NCBI GenBank assembly: GCA_014607495.2
Contig: CP053152.1
Span: 4,836,001 to 4,900,000 of the forward strand
Direction: 5' to 3'
Source: Carposina sasakii
Taxonomy: Eukaryota; Arthropoda; Insecta; Lepidoptera; Carposinidae
Length of the DNA: 64,000 nucleotides
Made by a program: the position numbers and the translations under genes
Notes under the pieces: model-generated
Database searches by the model: none
What the model was told of the DNA's origin: nothing
What the model saw: only the letters and a program-made list of their open reading frames with translations
Part shown: one piece after another, positions 55,366-64,000 of the stretch
How positions within the stretch are numbered: position 1 is the stretch's first letter
Layout: every line of letters starts with the position of its first letter

Positions 55366-57060
55366 ATCACAAACATGATAATTTGTGATCTAACGGACTA
55401 GTGTAAATGTTCGCAATGTTATCGAAATGATTGCTCCAAAGACTTTACCGGAGAAGTGAGCTATGCTGCGTTGGTACGGATGCGTGAGATATCTACCAAT
55501 ATTACTCATTGGTCCACGATGTCAATGATTTGATTGGTGGATATCAAATGCATCTATAAAAGCTTAGTCAGTGGAAAGACAGCCTAAGGCAGAATAAGGT
55601 GCGTAACATCCGGATTAAATGGCGACAGAGGTGCTGCCAAATGTTGCACGAAATAAAAAATATTGTTCCACTTTCATATCCTTTAGTGCAGAATTCTTGG
55701 AATCTTTTGAGAGATCCTGTTAAGAGTATCTATGGGTGACCAAGTGACAAGCATTATGTTAATATTGTGAAAATTTCATGAGGTAGGTAGGTATATAAGT
55801 TGTACTCTATTAGATTATCTGTGGCGATATCTATAGACATTTAGTAGACACCTGACTGTTTTCAAAGAAATTTCAGTACTTTCACAGTACTAACATCATA
55901 GAAGAAGAAGAAGCAAGTAGATACAGGGCTTTTCATAATCGTAAAATATGAGTTTCAAGCAATGGCTTCGCGTGTTTTAAAATAACTCTATGTTTAATTT
56001 GTATACCTATTATAGCAACTAATTATAGTTTAACTACATTATTATAGGCGTTTATTTTATGTACAATCATGCACAAAGCCAACGTATGGTTATAAATATG
56101 CTGTTTATTTTATGTGCCAATTATAACCTATACCTGCACTGATTTTTGTGTCCCTCGACTTCATTTCTAAATTCAACATTAAATATTGACAGTGAAGTTG
56201 TAACGGTGCATAAGTATTTATTTACAGTTTCTACATTTGAAGCCATTGGATAAAGATTCAAAATAATTTTACTTTTTTAAGAGCAATCAGCAAGTAGATA
56301 GCTAGCCAATATAGCTATCTCTCTATATTTCGATAAAACTGACACTATAAGTTGACCTAAGGGCCAAAACAACACAGTTATTGTGCACTTAATAAGACAT
56401 TATCGATTTACGCACTATTAGAACTTCACTGACTACATATGGGACATACGAGTTTGTACATATGAGACATTTGAACAGCGGACACTACAGTAATTTTGGG
56501 ACAAAATATCAGTGTTTAAGTAGTGTGCCTTCTATTCCTGTACTCGTAATTAATAAGAGTATGTGTGCCTATATAATTAGTATTAAAGTAGTAGTAAAAA
56601 CCTATGCAGTAATAAGAGGCTACCTCATTAGTATTTTTATTTGCTATAAAGATAAGTGGTTTTAAGGTTAAGTAAACGCTGAGCTAAGTTTAGATAGAGT
56701 ATCGATTTAAATTAAACTAAACAATGAGCCAATCAGGCATAGAGCAAATCTATCGTGCACTTATTCGTTGTTTATTACTTGGCCTAATATTGGTGCCTAG
56801 GAAATTGTTCTTTCGAGCGATGAGTGAGCAACATGTCACTGATAGGCGCCCGTAGCATGAACTTGGTGAGAGCGAGATGTTTCACATTTACGTTGGGAGT
56901 GAAAAAAAAACGTATAGGTACTACAGTTACTTCTCTTCCCGCGCATACTGTACAAGTCAGTAGAGGGACAAGAGGGTCTTGGTGTTTTTAGGCGATGGGC
57001 TGACCACCTGTCGCTACTAACTGAACTTGTATATCTCAACTATACCCTCAAAATTGGTCA
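55366..57060. other. Intergenic, no supported gene
   Basis: AT-rich, with a small (GAA) run at 55903-55912. Short frames (for example 56462-56665) have no resemblance to known proteins. Confidence 0.45.
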
Positions 57061-57067
57061 GAAGTCA

Positions 57068-57140
57068 TACCATGTGGTTCTATCGGCCCTTGGTGCTCTG
57101 CCTACCCCGTAAGGGATAAAGGCGTGATTATATGTAAATT
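57068..57140 (+). mobile_element. LINE 3' tail with ATGT end
   Basis: ATGTGGTTCTATCGGCCCTT, GGTGCTCTGCCTACCCCGTA and AGGGATAAAGGCGTGATTAT with only a short tail. Same family as 53867-53945. Confidence 0.65.
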
Positions 57141-57284
57141 CATTCATTTAGTCTTAGCTTGAGAACGAGTGTCTATTCTGATTCCCAACTCTGCCTTTAC
57201 AGGTAAAGTACATACACTTGCTTTGTCTAGTTGCTTTGTCTAATTTGACGTTTAAATGTGAGGTATCTCTCACCAAATTCATGG

Positions 57285-57400
57285 TACGGTCGCTGGGCTT
57301 GCTATGCTAAACGCAGCTGAAGAAGCTCTTTCTTGATTCTGCAGTTCTGGTTACCCCATGTTGAGAATACATCCTTGTGTATATGTTATATGTATGTAGC
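57285..57400 (+). repeat. Copy of dispersed ATGT-tailed family
   Basis: GCTTGCTATGCTAAACGCAG, TTGATTCTGCAGTTCTGGTT, ACCCCATGTTGAGAATACAT and TATGTTATATGTATGT. It matches the core and tail of the copies at 49.9 and 52.65 kb. Confidence 0.6.
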
Positions 57401-57722
57401 ACCTACGTTACGTATATATGTTAATCTAATTGATTTAAATACAGTGTCATTTATTTATCATTAAATAAAATATAGCGAATCATAGAATATTTTCCTCTAC
57501 TGTCAATCATCATTTCACAAATCAGTCTCAAATTACTAGCGCCGTCTGACAGGGTACCTTTATGTCATAGGTATTTTAAAAACCATACCCAAAAACAAAT
57601 CCACTACACTATTATCTAAAAATTGGCAATAAATCATGTTTGTTTTATGGGAGAACCCTTTAAAAAATGTTTTTATTCTGTTTATATTATTTGTTGTTAG
57701 AGCGACAACATAAATACGTAGG

Positions 57723-58170
57723 TAGTCTGTGAAAATTTAAACTGTCTCTACTTCGGTTCATGAGATAGAGACAGCCTTGTAACAGACAGACAGACGGACA
57801 GCGGAGTCTTAGTAATATGGTCCCACTAATTATTATGAAACTCTAAAACCCAACACAATGTTGGGTTTTAGAGTTTCATAATAATTAGTGGTTTACTAAT
57901 TTCTATAATCCTGGGGATGCCGCGGTTGTTGGCGAAACATATGTAGCTTATTTATCTAGTTTTTGATTTCGGAATAGTGCAATGTATTGTCTTGCATGCT
58001 AGGTGCTCGGGTCTGGTTTCTCGTGGCGATTGTAGTTAGTGCAAGTGCCTGTATTCGCAGTGATGAGTTATCAGATCCGAGGGTCAGTGGAGGGTATAGG
58101 GCCCAGTGGTGGGCGCACCCATAGTGAGTAATATGGTCCCGTTTTTACCCTCAAAGGTAACTCTAAAATT
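57723..58170 (+). mobile_element. LINE 3' end split by a ~302-bp insertion
   Basis: CTGTCTCTACTTCGGTTCAT, ACAGACAGACAGACGGACAG, CGGAGTCTTAGTAATATGGT form a standard LINE 3' end, which normally continues GTCCCGTTTTTACCC. Here AGTAATATGGTCCC occurs twice (57811-57824 and 58127-58140), and GTTTTTACCC follows only the second. The 302 bases between them (57825-58126) are thus a later insertion with a 14-bp target duplication. Confidence 0.7.
57823..57891. repeat. Perfect 33-bp-arm palindrome (hairpin)
   Basis: CCACTAATTATTATGAAACT, CTAAAACCCAACA, then CAA, then the exact reverse complement. All 33 arm positions pair, and the loop is 3 bases. It spans the left edge of the 302-bp insertion described for 57811-58140. 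Confidence 0.95.
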
Positions 58171-59034
58171 GAATCGTTGTAGTGTTTTCCAATGTGATTG
58201 GAGTTTGAGTCAACGTTTGATGATATTTGGGTTAGGGATCGCAAGTGCAATTTAATACACAGCACAATTGCCTGCAAATTAATTTTAATAACAACGAAAT
58301 TATAGTATAAACAGTTGCAATTATATTTAATCTTCATATAACACATAAAAGACTATCTGTCACGAATCTGAGTAATTAAACAGTAGGTAAAGGTCTATTA
58401 TATGCTATGTATGTATATATAAACAGTGTTTAATATATATATGCTTTTTATATAATTATACACCGAGTTTCATAATTTAGGGTCATGGTGTCAACATATA
58501 TAATGATGGGTTAATATAGCTTGTACGGTAATGATAGTACTTGTTGTTAAGATATATATTTTCGCACTACTACTTTTAGTGCTGGATAATTTGTGGAATA
58601 CGTATGTTTCAATATTATTTTGTTTACTTTTAAAAGAGTATATGCATGTACCTACATATATAATAGGAGTAATGTAAGTAGCGAGACGACAGATTAATAA
58701 ATAAAGAGAGATATGAGCGGAAGAAAAGTGCGTGTTGCAGTAGAACCCAGGTGAGAACGTAAGCAAGAGACTGCATGCAAAGTACGTTCATTTCATAAAA
58801 TATTTAATAGACTGAATTCTCAGTAAAAAGTAGCCTCCCATATTTACAAATGAATCGAGGTATGAGAAATGTCATGAAAATTTTAATGAGAACTTTAATT
58901 AAACATCTGTCAGTCATCACATCACAGTAGCTTGAAACTAATATACCTAACCTATTTATAACCCAGTTATTATGCGTAATAAATATTTACTTTGTAACTA
59001 CATATTCCATCCGATAATAAGTATATTACTTAGG

Positions 59035-59306
59035 CATAGAGGAATAAGATGTCATAGAGTGCTAATGTCATACTAACTGTTTCGATGCACCATTAGACTT
59101 TTCGGCGCCTCACAATTGCAGTCCTTGACACTTAGATTCTAATAGTGTAATGTATAATAATGTACTACATTACTAATATATTGTAACGTATAGTAATGCA
59201 ATCTAAGTGTCAAGGACTGGAATTGTGAGGCGCCGAAAAGTCTAATGGTGCATCGAAACAGTTAGTATGACATTAGCACTCTATGTCTACATCTTATTCC
59301 TCTATG
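59035..59306. repeat. ~105-bp inverted repeat with ~60-bp spacer
   Basis: The left arm (59035-59138) begins CATAGAGGAATAAGATGT and ends GTCCTTGACACTTAGATT. The right arm (59200-59306) is its reverse complement apart from a 3-base indel (near 59288) and about two to three mismatches. The AT-rich spacer has its own weak fold. Transcribed, it would make a near-perfect hairpin of about 100 base pairs. Either a foldback transposon or an hpRNA (endo-siRNA) locus; no target duplication was identified. Confidence 0.9.
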
Positions 59307-60555
59307 ACTTACACTATGCTACTCTATGGTTACAAAATAATACTTACGTTTTTGACCTTATTCTAATTTTACAAGGTAATAAATATTGTTTTAAAAATAA
59401 AAAATAAATACCTAGCTAGCTATTATTCTGATACGGACAATGGTCTTAAAAAAGAATCTGTGGTTTTGTCCGAGCATATACGACTTAAACTAAGACTCTT
59501 CTATACTAAATGTCACTTTACAACCAGGATTAAAGTTAATCCAACTGTACTCCATCCACGTCACTAGAAGCGTTCCCTTCTCTAAACTCGTTGATGTCTT
59601 TAATATGGCAGTATTACAGTTCTTTCGTTAATCTGTCTGATGAAAAACTAGTCTGTTCCAAAAATCTATCTCTTACCTGATTAGTAATTAAGATAATATT
59701 GAATTTTATGTAACTAATGCGAATTAATTATATCTTGTATTGGTATTTGAACCCTGTAAGTAGGTACTTACCTATCACAAAATAAAAATAACTAATTATT
59801 GCCTAGTTTTCATACATTTTTCTGTCATACGTGATTTCCAAACACTGTCTAACTTGAGTTGCTTGAGACACAGTTTTTGTAATAACACCGAAGGTGTCTC
59901 ACCTTGAGTGAAAATGTCCAATAACGAATGCCTATGTCACAAAGTCTTATCTAGCTTTTACCAAAAGGGGTATATCACATAACAACTGGTAAAATTGTCG
60001 CATTCGGCAAAATCAATGCAATATGTATGTAGGTACAATCACATTTCAAAAAACACCAGCAAATTTTCTCAATTAACGATTTTTAGTGGATGTTCAATAT
60101 ATCTAAAGGTATACCTATACAATATGTACGTGTACAATAGTGTACATGTATCATACATAACATCTATCCCTTATATTTTGTACAATTAAAGTTCGGTGAC
60201 ATACTCAAGGTCGTAGTCAAGGCGGTCGTGCCTAGGCCGAGGTCGTCACGACGCGGCACACTTTCCTCGATTGATGCTACTTGCGTTCACAGGTAACTTA
60301 TACCACAATGGCATAGTCAAAACAAACAGGTTATTTATCGTGGCTAGCTAGAAAAAAATACTTATTCGAGCTGTAAGGTGTAGGGAAATACTTAAATGCT
60401 GAACCCGTTCTCGTAGGAATTTCCGGAAATATTTTCTTTTCGTATGCCTATGTCATACACACCCTTCATATTTCAGGTCTCTGATTAGCGTTTCAGGCTG
60501 TGCGTTGATCCGTCAGTCAGTCATCAGGACAAAGCATTTTATATACATGTATGTA
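59307..60555. other. Intergenic, no supported gene
   Basis: AT-rich apart from a GC-richer patch at 60195-60300 that ends in CACAG|GTAACT, a possible plus-strand splice donor. That patch is open in one frame but short and unrecognised, so no exon is called. Confidence 0.4.
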
Positions 60556-60635
60556 CAGTGGCGGATTTACAAATTTGTCGCCAGTAGGCTATTAAATTTT
60601 TGCCGCCCCTACTAGTTTAGTTCACAATCATAATA
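60556..60635 (+). mobile_element. End of a hAT-type MITE
   Basis: CAGTGGCGGATTTACAAATT, TGTCGCCAGTAGGCT and TTTTTGCCGCCCC match the terminal sequence of the hAT MITE family whose other end type is seen at 19541-19614. The far end was not identified. Confidence 0.5.
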
Positions 60636-62539
60636 TTACAATTACATTTATTCTGTTAATGAAATCATTAATTATATCGACGTATGAAATATTGTTCAAT
60701 AGTTCTGACCATAGACCTTCCTGTTTTCCTGGCTTAAAGTAGATCGTACATAAATAGTTTTTTACCCGCTTCAAGCAACAAAAGCTTCTCTCACCCGTAT
60801 ATTTGGGTAAAATATATATTTTTCTCGGACTCCCTCAAAAAGAAACATACTCGCATAGGGCGATGCACACGGAGCGGGGCAACTAGGGGCGGGGTAACTA
60901 ACTGTTCCAACTCACGAGTACGTATAGGTAAATTTTGTCGCACCGATGAGGTAGGTAAATATATAAAGTTGCTTTCGCATTTATATTAAGGTTCACCTTT
61001 AAGGTCGCATAATAGTTTGAGTGCCTCTGTCCGAACGTGTCTAGTTATTTCCGCTGGTGCAGTGAGCCATAGGACCATGAAGGAAGGATACAGAGGAGCT
61101 GGAATGGCATTCAAATTATGTATTGTGAGCCGTCCCGGTGGACGCGACGACGGGCGGAAGGATATAATTTTTTTTTTTTCTGTTTAAAATGTTGGAGACA
61201 ATTGTTTGCAAGTGATTGGTTCATACTGCGCTACATATGCTACATAACATACATGCATTGACGGTCACAGTCATAATGACTTATCTGTATAGGTACATTC
61301 AGAATACTTAGACATTGAAATTCAATGACTGACTGATCGAGCCACGCCTAAACCGCTAATATTAGAAGCCTGAAACTTGGAGGTATGTATTTGTTTGACG
61401 TCCAATAAGAAATTCCCGAAATTCTCCTACAGACTCTTGGCCGGCCCCTAGTCTTATCTAATGATTTTCACTTTGTCTTTGTTACGTGCTGATGGTAGGC
61501 ATTGCTATATCTCATATCCTCTTTGCTCTTCTTTCATGACACAATGTCAGTTTGTAGCCTCATTTCCCAAAAGACCCGACCTTCACTGCACTTATATGAC
61601 GTTAGTTTACAACACGAGGATGTCGTATGCGACACAGGATGTAGATATACAAGATAATCCTTGTATTGGGAACAGAGGAAGTGGTTTTTCTTAAAAACGC
61701 AAGAGATTCTTATATGGTTAATTTTATCTTAAAAGGTTGAAAAAGTCAAAAAATACATAACGCTAAAAAGACCAGAAGCTTTTGAGTTAACGACCAAAAA
61801 TTTTCTTGTATTTAGCAAAAAAATTATTAGACTTATAAGTACGAGATTTAATTTGTAGATTGATATCAAGTTTCTGAAAAAAAAATATAGGACTCTAGCT
61901 GCCATGGTTTAAAAAAAATAATAAAAGACGGCACACCGGCACATAAATACGAACATATAACTCAGTTAAATGTTATTATGTAAGTACCTACCTGCTAATA
62001 GCTATTTAGCAAGTTTACTACTTAGCTTATATTTGTTAAATAATTTGTTCGTTTAGTTTATAGCATCCTGAGTTGAGCACTAATCAAAAACTAAATGGCG
62101 TGTGATAGGAATTTTGTCTTTGAAACCTTACCTCTGGTTTATAGGTTTGTCAAATTTACGTGAGGCGCATTTAAATTGTTTGCAATAAATAAAATAAAAA
62201 CAAGAGTTTATATGTCACTTTATACAAAATTGCGCAGTTTGTTGAAAAATATGAAGCTTTTGCAATAAGTTTTTTAAATTAAGTTTTTGTTCCTTTGTAC
62301 TTTTGGAATAATTCAAGTATTTTTTGTGTTTTATGTAAATGTAATGTGTCACTCATCATGACTAATTTTGTCTCTATGGCGCACCGTCAGCGGCGCAAGT
62401 AGTAGGTACAACGGATGGGGTATAATTATCCTACTACGTAATATTACAAACGCGAAAGTTTGTGAGGCTGTATTTATGTTTGTTGCTCTTTCACGCAAAA
62501 ACTACAGAATTGATTTTGATGAAACTTCACAATAATATA
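60636..62539. other. Intergenic, degenerate repeat matter only
   Basis: 61320-61440 contains GAGCCACGCCTAAACCGCTA and AGAAGCCTGAAACTTGGAGG, similar to LINE 3' ends. GC-richer pieces near 61070-61150 are unrecognised. No gene is supported. Confidence 0.4.
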
Positions 62540-62665
62540 GCTTACATAATCAGAATAACATATAGGCTACAATTTATTATCCCGAGGAAATATTTTATCC
62601 CGGATAATTTTGACATTTTGTTTCTTCTGCAGTCCACGCGGACGAAGTCGCGGGCGCCCACTAGT
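62540..62665 (-). mobile_element. RTE-type LINE 3' fragment
   Basis: The minus strand reads ACTAGTGGGCGCCCGCGACT, TCGTCCGCGTGGACTGCAGA, ATTATCCGGGATAAAATATT and TAGCCTATATGTTATTCTG. Same family as 53527 and 55035. Confidence 0.7.
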
Positions 62666-62825
62666 ATATAATAATTTAGCCTACTATAAAACCCCATCAA
62701 GAAAATTAATACAATTTCTATTGGCAATATTTTTTTTACTTAGAATAATGATTCGCTCCGCTGCTCAGCGAAGACTCGTGTCATAAATCTAAGTATTTTT
62801 AGTTAAAAATAAGGTGGGTACTTAC

Positions 62826-62934
62826 CTTCAAAAGAAATTCCTAAACTTGTAACCACTACGTTCGATATGATGTTTAACATTGATGTGCCGGCATCAAAAC
62901 CCATCTCCGGCCATCTTGGTTTCCAGAAACAGGA
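62826..62934 (-). other. Candidate exon (unassigned; possible first exon)
   Basis: A strong donor (TTTGAAG|GTAAGT) lies at 62826/62825, and a weak acceptor (AAAACCAG) precedes 62934. One frame is fully open: SCFWKPRWPE, then ATG at 62904 starting MGFDAGTSMLNIISNVVVTS and LGISFEG across the donor. An overlapping out-of-frame ATG (MAGDGF, stop) precedes it. It could be an untranslated or alternative first exon of the patched-domain gene, but its phase (1) does not fit the first coding exon at 47712, so it cannot be coding in that gene as built. It may belong to an unseen gene. Confidence 0.3.
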
Positions 62935-62942
62935 CTGGTTTT

Positions 62943-64000
62943 AAGTAATGGCTTTTATCTACTACTGCGATCCTAGTAATTATTGATACACTAGTGACAC
63001 AGTGACTTGCCAGCATTGTTTGTTAATTGCAAACAATTATATGTAATTTTAACCCTCTTAGCTCTATGTTGCATGTTGTCTTTTTCTATTATTGCACCTT
63101 AATTACTGAGTTTATATTGATAAGTTTAAGATTCATATTAGATAAAGAAGACCTATTGAGAATGTGGGCTAGTATGTTTTCTTACGTTAGTTTATCTCGG
63201 AGATAATAGCTCCTTACCAATAAATAATTTTATGATTTAATTATCTATTTAAAGGTCTATTTTTTTATGAAATTCAATTACTCGTCAATTTAATTGTCCA
63301 TTTTCTTTTAAAATAACTGCTTTTTACGATTTTTTTGTGTACGATAAAGACTAAATATCAAAAAATACAATCGGAGTAAAAAAGAAGGAACCTTTACACA
63401 CATTTGCCTAGTTATATACCGACAATTTTAAGAAGTCTTTTTTTATAATAATTAATAACTCAAGTAGGTAATTGAATTTATGAAAATCATTATTTATTAA
63501 CAATTAGTACCTACACTATTAACAACTCTATTTAAATTATTACTTACTACAGCGTAGGTACTACTTATGCATATTATATTCACAAAAAGTTTTAAGTATT
63601 GGAGTATGCTCTTTTCCTTCTGCCTATTTATACGAGTAGGTATTTTAAAAAACAAATGATTGTTTCTGTATGTACTTTTTTATTTCTTTTGTGTATTCTA
63701 CACTCATCTTCACTATGTAGGTCAAATGTAATTTATGGATGTAGGTACTTGTTGTGAAAAAGTAACCAAGAACTTAATACATACATCTCGATGAATTATT
63801 TGCTTCTGGCCCTTGTTAATTCATTTGCAACAGCTCTGTCATATTTTTGAATTAATAATCTTTCGCGAGAGACAAATTGTAAGGCCACCAGCTACTGGTG
63901 ATGTACTCGTATGTACGTGCGTGCTGTTAGTAGCTACCTATCATACATAGAATAATAAGTTCTTCAGAACTTATGATTATGCACACTTTTTAAATAATTT
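62943..64000. other. Right end of window, no supported gene
   Basis: Strongly AT-rich sequence with some GTAGGTA-type pieces. I see no exon, RNA gene or recognisable repeat. Confidence 0.45.

Noticed and set aside
1..64000. CRISPR arrays, operons, riboswitches, rRNA or bacterial genes
   Set aside because: Nothing of the kind is visible; the spliced genes and repeats are those of an animal nuclear genome. I also saw no convincing functional tRNA gene: the only A/B-box pair noticed belongs to the SINE at 42457-42705.

Overview
The window is eukaryotic nuclear DNA from an insect, most likely a moth or butterfly (Lepidoptera). This follows from AT-rich DNA with short GT-AG exons in long introns, abundant GTAGGTA-type simple repeats, a tRNA-derived SINE, non-LTR retrotransposon 3' tails of types common in Lepidoptera, and many short inverted-repeat elements. 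I see no bacterial, operon-like or CRISPR structure. Exon boundaries below were worked out by hand from splice sites and from reading-phase agreement across every junction.

Layout. (1) 749-3453, minus: the 5' half of a multiple inositol polyphosphate phosphatase gene (MINPP1), continuing past the left edge. (2) 4655-6076, minus: a single-exon HSPA14-like ribosome-associated Hsp70. (3) 9459-12924, plus: a six-exon coiled-coil protein of 328 aa that I cannot name. (4) 18445-20192, minus: a small acidic, proline-rich unknown protein with at least two exons. (5) 21266-22864: a degenerate DNA transposon with inverted termini, followed at 23.2-25.05 kb by a cluster of retroposons. (6) 25354-34467, plus: complete Rif1 in 11 coding exons, 2143 aa, with the C-terminal PP1-docking motifs. 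(7) 36285-47712, minus, tail to tail with Rif1: a patched-domain (PTCHD3 / Drosophila Ptr-like) transporter, 11 coding exons, 1061 aa; the last exon (36285-36477) is easily missed because reading through the last donor gives an alternative short end. (8) 47.7-64 kb: no confident gene, only transposon remains, a large palindrome, a long inverted repeat, and one candidate exon at 62826-62934.

The genes have unrelated roles (phosphatase, co-translational chaperone, DNA replication timing, sterol/RND-type membrane transport) and do not form a pathway. The most informative non-gene signal is a ~405-bp A-tailed retroposon family, present in about eight copies, four of them with clear 11-14 bp target-site duplications. 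No obviously new multi-gene system is visible.
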